Shown here: positions 1-7,300 of the stretch, in pieces
How positions within the stretch are numbered: the stretch's first letter is position 1
Layout: every line of letters starts with the position of its first letter
NCBI GenBank assembly: GCA_031263945.1
Contig: JAISEW010000191.1
Span: 1-7,648 of the forward strand
Reading direction: 5' to 3'
Length of the DNA stretch: 7,648 bases
Source of the DNA: Gracilibacteraceae bacterium
GTDB lineage: Bacteria; Bacillota; Desulfitobacteriia; Desulfitobacteriales; Syntrophobotulaceae
Program-made: the position numbers and the translations under genes
Notes under the pieces: generated by a model
The model's input: only the letters and a program-made list of their open reading frames with translations
Told to the model about the DNA's origin: nothing
Databases searched by the model: none

Positions 1-188
1 AGCGGGTGAGTTTCATCGTTTTTCCACTGTTGGAGCAGACTCTGCGCCGCGCCGACGAGATCGTATACGCGATGGAATCCAGGTGCTATTCAGAGCTGAG
101 AACCCGTGCGGTCTTCAAAGCGAATAAGATAGATTGGATTATTCTGGCTATCTGCATATTGATTTTTTTGTTTGTAATTCTGAGTTAA
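1..188 (+). CDS. ecfT: ECF transporter T component (EcfT/CbiQ family), C-terminal fragment
   Basis: This is the 3' end of a gene whose start lies left of the window. The frame is open from the first full codon at 3-5 to the TAA at 186-188, so the GTG at 6-8 is an internal valine and not a start. The visible 61 or so residues match the end of EcfT/CbiQ membrane subunits: an LRRADE helix, then AMESRCY (codons 69-89), then a positively charged stretch and a last hydrophobic segment (IDWIILAICILIF). In EcfT proteins the Ala-Arg-Gly-like motif at AMESRCY lies on a coupling helix that touches the EcfA ATPases; here it reads Ser-Arg-Cys, a tolerated variant. The protein would sit in the membrane and link a vitamin- or metal-binding S subunit to the ATPases; the substrate cannot be told from this fragment. 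EcfA genes would be expected just upstream. The stop is one base from the stop of the opposing peptidase gene. Confidence 0.85.
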   Translation, partial: RVSFIVFPLLEQTLRRADEIVYAMESRCYSELRTRAVFKANKIDWIILAICILIFLFVILS

Positions 189-189
189 A

Positions 190-1263
190 TTAAACTATTA
201 TCAGCTCCTTGGGAGCGCCGGTCAGCACTTCCGCCCCCTCCGCCGTTATGAGGACCATGTCTTCGATCCGCACGCCGCCGTACCCGGTCATATAAATCCC
301 CGGCTCCACCGTCACCACCATGCCCTCCTCCAGCAAAGTCCCGTCCTCGGGGCTCAGCGACGGGTGTTCGTGTATCTCCAGTCCTAAAGAGTGCCCGGCC
401 GAGTGGGTAAAATATGCTCCGGACCCGGCCCGCTCGATCACGCTGCGCGCGGCGGCGTCCGCCTCTCTGCCGCTGACCCCGGGCCGGAGAGCGGCAATCC
501 CCGCCAGCTGCGCCGCCAAAACCACGGCGTAGATTTCCCGTTGCCGGGGTTCGGCCCGGCCGACACAGACGGTCCGCGTAAAATCAGTATGATACCCGGC
601 GAAAACGCCGCCGAAATCCATCACCGTCAAATCGCCCGCCGCCAGCGGCTTGTCCGTCGCCGTTCCGTGGGGCATGGCCCCCCGCGCGCCGGAAGCCACA
701 ATAAAAGGAAAAGCCGGCCCGGAAGCGCCGTGATCCCGCAAAAAATACTCCAGTCGGCGGGCCAAAGCGCTTTCCGTCACTCCGGCTCCCATCTCGCCCA
801 GGATAAAGCGGAACGCGTCGTCCGTCACGGCGGCGCCGCGGCGTAAGACAGCCAGTTCCACCTCGTCTTTCAACCGGCGCATGACCGCGAATTCGGCGGA
901 AAAACCCCGTTCCCGCGCCTGGGGAAACGCCCGGCGCCACGCGGCGTGCCGGGCGACCGTCATCGCTTCATCCTCAAGGCCCCACACGGCCTCCGGCGGA
1001 ACGACCGCCGTCATGGCCCCATATATATCCCGCCCGGCGCCGCGGACGGCAAATCCTTCGGCTTCCGCGCCCGCTTGCGCCGTGTAGCGGTCGTCCGTCA
1101 GCAGATACCGCTCCCCCGCCGTCACGAGCAAAACTCCCCTGGAACCGGTAAACCCGCTCAAATAATAAACGTTGGCCGCCGATTCCGCCAAAACAACGTC
1201 AACGCCGCGTTCCGCCATCCGCGCCCGCAAAAGAGCCAGCCGGCGCTCCCTGTAATTATCCAT
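190..1263 (-). CDS. pepP: M24 family metallopeptidase, Xaa-Pro aminopeptidase (PepP/YqhT-like)
   Basis: A 357-residue cytosolic dinuclear-metal peptidase that would remove N-terminal residues preceding proline. Residues ~5-130 form the creatinase-type N-terminal domain and ~138-342 the pita-bread M24 domain. All five expected metal ligands are visible: Asp216 (VMDFGG), Asp227 (HTDFTR), His291 (SAGHSLG), Glu320 (TVEPGIY) and Glu334 (RIEDM). The accessory active-site histidines His199 and His298 are also present. Length matches the short Bacillota YqhT/YpdF class (about 350-360 residues). The ATG at 1263-1261 has a GGAGG (1274-1270) six bases upstream, inside the end of aroQ. The 8-base overlap with aroQ implies translational coupling and a shared transcript. 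The aroQ-peptidase pairing is the yqhS-yqhT arrangement of Bacillus; there it is followed by efp, which is absent here. Exact substrate preference (aminopeptidase P versus prolidase) cannot be decided from sequence, so the symbol is a family-level label. Confidence 0.93.
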   Translation of the reverse strand: MDNYRERRLALLRARMAERGVDVVLAESAANVYYLSGFTGSRGVLLVTAGERYLLTDDRYTAQAGAEAEGFAVRGAGRDIYGAMTAVVPPEAVWGLEDEAMTVARHAAWRRAFPQARERGFSAEFAVMRRLKDEVELAVLRRGAAVTDDAFRFILGEMGAGVTESALARRLEYFLRDHGASGPAFPFIVASGARGAMPHGTATDKPLAAGDLTVMDFGGVFAGYHTDFTRTVCVGRAEPRQREIYAVVLAAQLAGIAALRPGVSGREADAAARSVIERAGSGAYFTHSAGHSLGLEIHEHPSLSPEDGTLLEEGMVVTVEPGIYMTGYGGVRIEDMVLITAEGAEVLTGAPKELIIV

Positions 1264-1708
1264 CGCTCGCCTCCAAAGAATCGATCCGGCTCAGGGCATA
1301 AGTCATAGCCAAATAATAGCCGTCGGCGCCCAGCCCGCAGATCTGCCCCAAACAAGCCGGCGCCACCACGGAATGAGCGCGGAAACTTTCCCGCGCCCCG
1401 ATATTGGATAAATGCACCTCCAGCGCCGGCGTCCCCACACCTTTCACCGCGTCGCGGATGCTGTAGTGCGTATGCGTCCAGGCCCCCGGATTCAAAATCA
1501 GAAAATCCCGCGGACCGAGTTCCGCTATCCAGTCCACCATTTCCCCCTCGTGATTCGTTTGCCGGCAATAAACCTCCGCGCCCGCCTCTTGCCCCATCCG
1601 GCACAGGCGGCTGTTTATCGACTCCAGCGTGACGCGGCCGTAAATTTCCGGTTCCCGCCGGCCGAGAAGCTGCAGATTGATACCGTGTAACACCGCGATT
1701 TTCCCCAT
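1256..1708 (-). CDS. aroQ: 3-dehydroquinate dehydratase, type II
   Basis: Catalyses dehydration of 3-dehydroquinate to 3-dehydroshikimate, third step of the shikimate pathway, in the cytosol, normally as a dodecamer. Counting from the ATG at 1708 (150 residues, normal length), the family's active-site residues are present: Asn11, Arg18 in LLGRREPEIYG, catalytic Tyr23, Asn73 in LNPGAWTHT, His79, general-acid His99 with the substrate loop HLSNI, and Arg106 and Arg110 in ARESFR. Two usually conserved positions differ: the N-terminal GPN reads GIN (residues 9-11) and the IHAR motif reads IGAR (103-106). An upstream in-frame ATG at 1714 would add two residues. I prefer 1708 because AGAAGGG (1723-1717) ends 8 bases before it but only 2 bases before 1714. 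The last 8 bases overlap the peptidase gene. The gene lies 72 bases after the mscS stop, probably in one transcript; no convincing separate promoter is visible. Confidence 0.95.
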   Translation of the reverse strand: MGKIAVLHGINLQLLGRREPEIYGRVTLESINSRLCRMGQEAGAEVYCRQTNHEGEMVDWIAELGPRDFLILNPGAWTHTHYSIRDAVKGVGTPALEVHLSNIGARESFRAHSVVAPACLGQICGLGADGYYLAMTYALSRIDSLEASDG

Positions 1709-1716
1709 GCTCATAT

Positions 1717-1723
1717 CCCTTCT
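1717..1723 (-). promoter_or_regulatory. Ribosome-binding site deciding the aroQ start
   Basis: The minus strand reads AGAAGGG here. It ends 8 bases before the ATG at 1708 and 2 bases before the ATG at 1714. Normal Shine-Dalgarno spacing therefore favours the shorter protein, which also begins, like most AroQ proteins, directly before the first beta strand. Confidence 0.6.
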
Positions 1724-1780
1724 TTAGATGTGTCCCTTATTTTTTTGAAAAAACCCCTGAAAAACTGTAATATCCGCTGT

Positions 1781-2671
1781 CTATTTTTCATCATAGATAT
1801 TGGGCGGATAAAACGAAGCCGCTTCTTCGCGCTCGACACGCACCGTCCGCTGCGGGAAAGGAATCTCCACTCCCTCGCGCTCAAACCTCTCTTTCACGCT
1901 TTTCAGCAGATCACAGAACATGTCGTACCCCGCCGCCGCGTCCTCGCTCCAAAGCCACGCCCTCAGTTTCACCGCCGAGTCGCCCAGTTCGATCACTCGC
2001 ACGTCCACGGCCGGCGCTCCGTTTTCCCTTTCCTCATCTGTGCGCGCGTCCAGATAAGCAGGATGGGCCGCCACTTCTTCCCGCAGCATCCTGAGCGCCT
2101 CATCCAAATTTGTCCGGTAACTCACGCCCACTTCCAAATATTGGCAGACGCGGCTGCTCATGATGCTGGCGTTTTCGATGATCTCCCCGTTGATAACGTT
2201 GTTGGGGACGATGAGCCGCTTATTGTCCAGCGTGCGCAGGACCGTATGCCGCAAAGTTATGTCTTCCACGATCCCCGCCGGCCCACTCATGAAACGTACG
2301 CGGTCGCCGATGCGGAACGGCTGGAATATGGAGATGAAGAATCCGCTGACCATATTGGAAAAAGTCGCCTGCGAGGCGAGGCCGATGACTACGGCCACGA
2401 TCCCGGAACCTGCCGCTATGGAGACCGCCACACTGCGCAGGGCGTCGATCTGGTAAATGATGAGGGCCAGACCGAGCACGTAAACAGCGCCGTTGGCCGC
2501 GTGACGGATAAATGTCAGTCTGGTCGCGCCGCTCGCCGTCTTATCCAGCCAGCGCCGGAAAAACTTCCTGCTCACGCGCGAGTACACAAACATCGCGCTC
2601 AAAATCAAACAGACGCTGAACACTTTACCCGCCAGCACATGCCAGGGAACCGCTTCCCAAAATTTTTCCAT
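1781..2671 (-). CDS. mscS: Small-conductance mechanosensitive channel, MscS family
   Basis: A 296-residue inner-membrane protein of typical MscS length that opens under membrane tension to release solutes during hypo-osmotic shock, normally a heptamer. Three hydrophobic segments are visible: TM1 about residues 12-32, TM2 about 57-75, and the Ala/Gly-rich pore helix TM3 about 80-113 (SIAAGSGIVAVVIGLASQ, then FSNMVSGFFI). The beta-domain begins at FRIGDRV (119-125), carries the family signature VPNN (155-158) and is followed by a mixed alpha/beta C-terminal vestibule domain ending near IPFPQRTV (270-277). The ATG at 2671-2669 is preceded by GAGGT (2683-2679) with a 7-base gap, supporting this start. 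It is the first gene of the minus-strand group leading into aroQ and the peptidase, and diverges from the PAS gene. No clear promoter is seen in the 41-base space, so any promoter must overlap the start of the PAS gene. The assignment to an MscS-type channel is firm; which MscS/YnaI-type subgroup is not. Confidence 0.94.
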   Translation of the reverse strand: MEKFWEAVPWHVLAGKVFSVCLILSAMFVYSRVSRKFFRRWLDKTASGATRLTFIRHAANGAVYVLGLALIIYQIDALRSVAVSIAAGSGIVAVVIGLASQATFSNMVSGFFISIFQPFRIGDRVRFMSGPAGIVEDITLRHTVLRTLDNKRLIVPNNVINGEIIENASIMSSRVCQYLEVGVSYRTNLDEALRMLREEVAAHPAYLDARTDEERENGAPAVDVRVIELGDSAVKLRAWLWSEDAAAGYDMFCDLLKSVKERFEREGVEIPFPQRTVRVEREEAASFYPPNIYDEK

Positions 2672-2712
2672 TCCCTTTACCTCACTGCAGCAATAAAATC
2701 AAGGAGTGCGCA

Positions 2713-3036
2713 ATGAAAAAAGACCCTATTCCCCACGGAAATATTTACCAGGATATTTTTGACATTTTTCCGGCCGCCATCTTTATCATCGGCAAAAACG
2801 CGTCCGACGAACTGAGTTTTATCGACGTCAACCGAGAGGCGGAAAAACAATTTCGCGTGACGCGCCGGCAGTTGATCGGCGCGCCTTTGGGCTCCGCTTT
2901 TGGTTTACTGCGGGACATTCCTTTCTGCAATACTTTACTGGCGATGGCCTATGAACCCCAGCAGACAGGGACTGTCTCCCTGCCTCTCACAGACGGTTCT
3001 TTCGCCGTCTGCATCCTCAAGAAAAGCGTCGATTAA
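2713..3036 (+). CDS. Small stand-alone PAS-domain protein
   Basis: A 107-residue soluble protein with no signal peptide or membrane segment, composed almost entirely of one PAS fold (about residues 11-104). Visible PAS features are the opening helix IYQDIFDIFP, a strand IFIIGK, the core FIDVNREAEKQFRVTRRQLIG (residues 36-56, a typical N-A-x-x-x-G/T-type helix and RxxLIG turn) and terminal strands TVSLPL and SFAVCIL. It has no histidine kinase, GGDEF, HTH or other output domain, so it would have to act by binding a ligand or a partner protein; the ligand is not apparent. The start is well supported: AAGGAG (2701-2706) lies 6 bases before the ATG. It is divergent from mscS and ends 9 bases from the stop of the opposing giant activase gene, and is therefore likely monocistronic. 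An alternative reading is a degenerate fragment of a larger sensor, but the intact start, ribosome-binding site and stop argue for a real small gene. Confidence 0.8.
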   Translation: MKKDPIPHGNIYQDIFDIFPAAIFIIGKNASDELSFIDVNREAEKQFRVTRRQLIGAPLGSAFGLLRDIPFCNTLLAMAYEPQQTGTVSLPLTDGSFAVCILKKSVD

Positions 3037-3045
3037 AGGGCCGCC

Positions 3046-6000
3046 TCACATCCCGACCGCCCGGCTCATGTTTTTAAAGGCCAGGGCCAGCATGAGCTTG
3101 ACGCGGTTCAACTGGTTGACGGAACTGGCGCCCGGATCATAATCTATCGGCACGATATTGGCCAGAGGATGCCGCCGCCGCAATTCGCGGATCATGGCTT
3201 TGCCGGTGATGTGATTCGGCAGGCAGGCAAAAGGCTGCAAACACACCACATTGGTCACGCCGCTATGGATGAGTTCCAGCATTTCGCCGGTCAAAAACCA
3301 GCCCTCGCCCATTTGATGCCCCAGATGCATGACCTTTTCCGTCATGGAAGCCAAGCGATAAATCGTGCCCGGCGGCTGGAAATGACGGCTTTTTTTCAGG
3401 GCCGACCGCATGACGCGGCGCATCCATTCCACGCGCATGATGAGATAACGGGCCACCAGTTCCCCTTTGCGCGTGCCTGCCATTTTTTTCCGCCGATAGA
3501 TCGCTCCGTAGAGACTGTAGAGCAAAAAATCGGTCAGATCCGGCACTACCGCCTCGGCGCCTTCCGCTTCCAGCACATCGACTATGTTATTGTTGGCGTA
3601 TGGGTGGAATTTGACGAGTATTTCACCCACCACGCCCACCTTGGGTTTCGCGGTTTTGATCCGCTCTATTCGGTCGAAATCAGCGATAATATGGCGAATA
3701 TTACGAGTATACGACCATTGTGTTTCCTGGGACAGGCCGTTTTTCAGCCTCTCCAGCCAAAGATCCAGCGCCGCCTGCGTCTCCCCGGCCTTTTTCTCAT
3801 ACGGTCTGGTCGCGTAAGTGACGCGCATGAGCAAGTCCCCGTAAATCAGCGCGCGCACGCAGCGCAGGATCAGAGCCTTGCTCAGCTGAAAACCGGGATT
3901 GCTTTCTATGCCCTGGGCCGAAAGGGCGATGACCGGGATATGCTCCATGCCGGCGTCACACAGGGCCTTGCGGATAAAACCGACATAATTGCTCGCGCGG
4001 CAGCCGCCGCCGGTCTGGGACATGATCACCGCCACCCGGTCCAGGTCGTAGCGGCCGGACAGGAGCGCGGCCATGATCTGACCGACCACGATGACGGAGG
4101 GATAACAGGCGTCGTTATGCACATATTTCAGCCCCTCATCCACCACGGAGGCCGACATGTCCGGCAGCACCTCCAGCCGGTAGCCGTCGTCACGCATGGC
4201 GGCTTCCAGCAATTCGAACTGCAGCGGCGACATTTGCGGGCATAAAATAGTGTAACTCTCTTTCATGGCCGCCGTAAAAGCCACCCGCGGCGCGGCGTCA
4301 TAGAGTTTTTTCGGCGCGATCCCCTTGCGTTCCCGCTCTTTCATCGCCGCCAAAAGGGAGCGGACGCGGATGCGCACCGCGCCGAGGTTGTTTATTTCGT
4401 CGATTTTCACCAGCGTATAAGTTTTGCGGTAACGCGCCAGTATTTCCTGCACCTGATCGGTCGTCACGGCGTCCAGCCCGCAGCCGAAAGAGTTGAGCTG
4501 CACCAATTCCACCTCCGGCCGCGCCGTGGCCACTCCGGCCGCTTCATACAGCCGGGAGTGATATACCCATTGATCCAGCACGCGCAAAGGCCGCTCCAAC
4601 TCGCCCAGATGGCTGACCGCGTCTTCGGTCAGCACCGCCAGCCCCAGTCCGGTGATCATTTCCGGAATACCGTGATTGACTTCGGGATCCAAATGATACG
4701 GCCGTCCGCTTAAAATAACGCCTTTTTGTCCCGTCGCCGCCAGGTAACGCAGGGTCTCCTCGCCTTTGGCCTGAATATCCCGCCGCGACGCCTCCTGTTC
4801 CGCGTAAGCCGCGTCGACCGCGCGGGCGATTTCTCCCGCCGGGATCCGCCACGGGCGCAATTCTTCCGTCAGCCGCGTTTTCAGGCGCTCGGGGCTGTGC
4901 ATCGGCAGAAAAGGATAGAGAAACCTGACATCCCCGTCCCGCAGCTCGTCGATATTGGCGCGCAGCGCCTCCGGGTAGGAAGCGACTACCGGGCAGTTAT
5001 AGTTATTGTTGGCGCCCTCCCGCTCTTTTATCTCATTGGGCAGGCACGGGTAAAAAATAAACTTGACGCCCCGGCGCAGCAGATCGCGCACATGGCCGTT
5101 AGCCAGTTTGGCCGGATAACAGAGGGATTCGGAGGCCACGCTCTCCATGCCGAGCTCAAAGATTTTCTTGGAAGAGCGCGCGGAAAGCACCACCTGAAAA
5201 CCCAAGCGGTCAAAGAAGGTGAACCAGAAGGGGTAACGCTCATACATATTCAGGCAGCGCGGGATCCCTACCTGTCCCCGCGGCGCGTCAGCGGGGCGGC
5301 GGGGGGTGTAAGAAAACAGGCGCCGGTATTTATAGTCAAACAGATTGGGCAGCCCGTTCGCCGCTTCCCCGCCGGAAGCCCCTTTTTCACAGCGGTTGCC
5401 CGTAGCAAATTCCCGGCCGTCCGAAAAGACATTGATCGTCAAAAGACAGTTGTTTCCGCAGATCCCACAATGCCGCGTGTGGATACGCGCCCCGAAATCC
5501 GCCAGTTCTTCCGGGCCTAAAACCGCGGAAACCCCGCCGGGCAAAGCTCTTTCCCGCGCGAGCAGGGCGGCGCCGAACGCGCCCATGATCCCCGCGATGT
5601 CCGGGCGGACGACCTCCCGCCCCGTCAGCAGTTCCAGCGCGCGCAAGACGGCGTCATTCAGGAACGTGCCGCCCTGGACTACTATCTTGTCGCCGATTTG
5701 CGCGATATTATGCAGGCGGATAACCTTAAACAGGGCGTTTTTCACGACGGAATAAGCGATGCCCGCCGCGATGTCGCCGATATCCGCGCCTTCTTTTTGC
5801 ACCTGTTTTATCTTGGAATTCATGAAAACGGTGCATCTCGTGCCCAAATCGGCCGGCGCCGCGGCAAAAAGGCCTTTTTCCACAAAATCCGGCAAGGAGA
5901 GGGCCAGCGACTGGGCCAAAGTCTCGATAAACGAGCCGCAGCCGGAAGAACACGCTTCGTTCAGCATGATATTGTTGATGACGTTATCGCTGATCCGCAT

Positions 6001-7281
6001 GGATTTCATGTCCTGACCGCCGATATCCAAAACGAAATCAACGCCGGGCAGAAAATGCTCGGCCCCCTTATGATGGGCCACGGTTTCGATTTCGCCTTCG
6101 TCCGCTTTCAGCGCGGCTTTCAGCAGCGCCTCGCCGTAGCCGGTCACCACGGCGCGGCTGACGACCGCCCCGGCGGGCAGAGACGCGTACAGATCCTTCA
6201 GGGCTTTGACGACGGAATCAAGGGGGCTGCCGCCGTTGCCGGCGTAATATGAATAAAGCAGACGGCCGCCGTCGTCAACCAGGGCCAGCTTGGTCGTGGT
6301 GGAACCGGCGTCAATGCCCAGAAAACACGGCCCGGCCGCCGCGGCCAGATCCCCGCGCTCCGCTTTCCGCGCGGCGTGGCGGGCCTGAAATTCCCCGTAC
6401 TCCTCCGCCGTGCGGAAAAGCGGCGCCAAATGTTCCGCCGTATGCTCGACCGCGCCGAGACGGGACAAACGCTCGCGCAGTTCCCGCATGGGCCGCGGCG
6501 TCTCCCGTCCGGCCGCCAGCGCGGCGCCCATCGCCACAAAAAACTGGCCTTGCTCCGGCGCGATGATGTTTTCCGGGGCCAGACGCAAAGTTTCGATAAA
6601 CCGGCGCCGCAGTTCCGGCAAAAACGAGAGCGGGCCGCCCAGAAAAGCGACGCTGCCGCGAATCGGTTTGCCGCAGGCCAAACCGGCGATCGTCTGATTG
6701 ACCACCGCCTGAAATATGGAAGCCGCGATATCTTCCCGCGCCGCCCCTTCATTCAGCAGCGGCTGTATATCCGTTTTCGCGAATACGCCGCAGCGCGACG
6801 CTATGGGATAAATCTCCCGGTGAGAAGCCGCCAGTTCGTTCAGGCCGGCGGCATCCGTCCGCAGCAAAATAGCCATCTGGTCTATAAAAGCGCCGGTGCC
6901 GCCGGCGCAGGCCCCGTTCATCCTGAGTTCCGGCGCGTCGCCGAAATATGTGATCTTAGCGTCCTCGCCCCCCAGTTCGATCGCCACGTCCGTCTGAGGG
7001 ATCCAGCGCTCCACCGCTTCGCTGCAGGCTATGACCTCTTGGATAAAAGGCAGATCCATCCGCCGGGCTACAGCCAGGCCGCTTGAACCGGTGATACATA
7101 AAACCGCGTCCCCGCCGGGAGCAAAATCATGGATCGCCTCCAACATCTCTCGCGCGGTATGGGCCACATCGGAAAAATGACGCTCATAGCGGCTGAAAAC
7201 CAAGTCGCCCGTTTCATTGAGCGCCGCGGCTTTTACCGTGGTCGAACCGACGTCAAGCCCGATACGCAATAAGCTCGTCAT
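3046..7281 (-). CDS. Acyl-CoA dehydratase activase-type giant fusion (tandem BadF/HgdC ATPase, DUF2229, HgdB-like)
   Basis: A 1411-residue cytosolic, probably oxygen-sensitive iron-sulfur protein. Domain order: ATPase module 1, residues ~5-260 (phosphate-1 motif GLDVGSTTVK 8-17, GGEDAK 104-109, Cys125 and Cys164); ATPase module 2, ~319-580 (GIDAGSTTTK 322-331, GGQDMK 421-426, Cys444, Cys448 and Cys483); a four-cysteine segment (Cys605, Cys608, Cys612, Cys631); a DUF2229-like region ~672-890 (PRCLNMYE, LCYPAK, FYPCLPNE); then ~1000-1400 resembling the dehydratase component (LCPQMSP, DACYPS, GGGCRASN, GEILVKFHPYAN, PFACLPNH). In HgdC-type activases each module hydrolyses ATP to push an electron from a bridging [4Fe-4S] cluster into the dehydratase. 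Here activator and acceptor are in one chain. About 1400 residues is normal for this fused family, whose substrate I do not know. The start at 7281 has AGAGGTGA just upstream and a promoter at 7301-7329; an ATG at 7380 lies upstream of that promoter. No separate dehydratase subunits or CoA-transferase genes accompany it. Confidence 0.93.
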   Translation of the reverse strand: MTSLLRIGLDVGSTTVKAAALNETGDLVFSRYERHFSDVAHTAREMLEAIHDFAPGGDAVLCITGSSGLAVARRMDLPFIQEVIACSEAVERWIPQTDVAIELGGEDAKITYFGDAPELRMNGACAGGTGAFIDQMAILLRTDAAGLNELAASHREIYPIASRCGVFAKTDIQPLLNEGAAREDIAASIFQAVVNQTIAGLACGKPIRGSVAFLGGPLSFLPELRRRFIETLRLAPENIIAPEQGQFFVAMGAALAAGRETPRPMRELRERLSRLGAVEHTAEHLAPLFRTAEEYGEFQARHAARKAERGDLAAAAGPCFLGIDAGSTTTKLALVDDGGRLLYSYYAGNGGSPLDSVVKALKDLYASLPAGAVVSRAVVTGYGEALLKAALKADEGEIETVAHHKGAEHFLPGVDFVLDIGGQDMKSMRISDNVINNIMLNEACSSGCGSFIETLAQSLALSLPDFVEKGLFAAAPADLGTRCTVFMNSKIKQVQKEGADIGDIAAGIAYSVVKNALFKVIRLHNIAQIGDKIVVQGGTFLNDAVLRALELLTGREVVRPDIAGIMGAFGAALLARERALPGGVSAVLGPEELADFGARIHTRHCGICGNNCLLTINVFSDGREFATGNRCEKGASGGEAANGLPNLFDYKYRRLFSYTPRRPADAPRGQVGIPRCLNMYERYPFWFTFFDRLGFQVVLSARSSKKIFELGMESVASESLCYPAKLANGHVRDLLRRGVKFIFYPCLPNEIKEREGANNNYNCPVVASYPEALRANIDELRDGDVRFLYPFLPMHSPERLKTRLTEELRPWRIPAGEIARAVDAAYAEQEASRRDIQAKGEETLRYLAATGQKGVILSGRPYHLDPEVNHGIPEMITGLGLAVLTEDAVSHLGELERPLRVLDQWVYHSRLYEAAGVATARPEVELVQLNSFGCGLDAVTTDQVQEILARYRKTYTLVKIDEINNLGAVRIRVRSLLAAMKERERKGIAPKKLYDAAPRVAFTAAMKESYTILCPQMSPLQFELLEAAMRDDGYRLEVLPDMSASVVDEGLKYVHNDACYPSVIVVGQIMAALLSGRYDLDRVAVIMSQTGGGCRASNYVGFIRKALCDAGMEHIPVIALSAQGIESNPGFQLSKALILRCVRALIYGDLLMRVTYATRPYEKKAGETQAALDLWLERLKNGLSQETQWSYTRNIRHIIADFDRIERIKTAKPKVGVVGEILVKFHPYANNNIVDVLEAEGAEAVVPDLTDFLLYSLYGAIYRRKKMAGTRKGELVARYLIMRVEWMRRVMRSALKKSRHFQPPGTIYRLASMTEKVMHLGHQMGEGWFLTGEMLELIHSGVTNVVCLQPFACLPNHITGKAMIRELRRRHPLANIVPIDYDPGASSVNQLNRVKLMLALAFKNMSRAVGM

Positions 7282-7285
7282 CTTG

Positions 7286-7293
7286 TCACCTCT
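7286..7293 (-). promoter_or_regulatory. Strong ribosome-binding site of the activase gene
   Basis: The minus strand reads AGAGGTGA, a near-complete anti-16S match, with its AGG core ending 7 bases before the ATG at 7281. It fixes the start at 7281. The in-frame ATG at 7380, 99 bases further upstream, is excluded. Confidence 0.85.
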
Positions 7294-7300
7294 AACTGGT

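Noticed and set aside
1724..1760. The T-rich and A-rich tracts between mscS and aroQ as a terminator
   Set aside because: The tracts can pair only through A-T bases with no GC stem. There is no clear hairpin followed by T residues, so read-through from mscS into aroQ is more likely.
2694..2699. TAAAAT as a -10 box for the PAS gene
   Set aside because: It would place the transcription start within or after the ribosome-binding site at 2701-2706, and no -35 lies at the right distance.
1730..2716. A 328-codon plus-strand open frame opposite mscS
   Set aside because: It is a shadow of the GC-rich mscS coding strand. It has no family character, is rich in His/Arg/Gln typical of antisense frames, and has no convincing ribosome-binding site.
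3169..4245. A 358-codon plus-strand open frame inside the activase gene
   Set aside because: It is antisense to a confidently assigned coding region. The composition is His/Arg/Gln-rich with no recognisable domain, so it is explained by codon bias of the opposite strand.
4726..5520. A 264-codon plus-strand open frame inside the activase gene
   Set aside because: It is another antisense shadow, with low-complexity Arg/Pro-rich composition and no domain.
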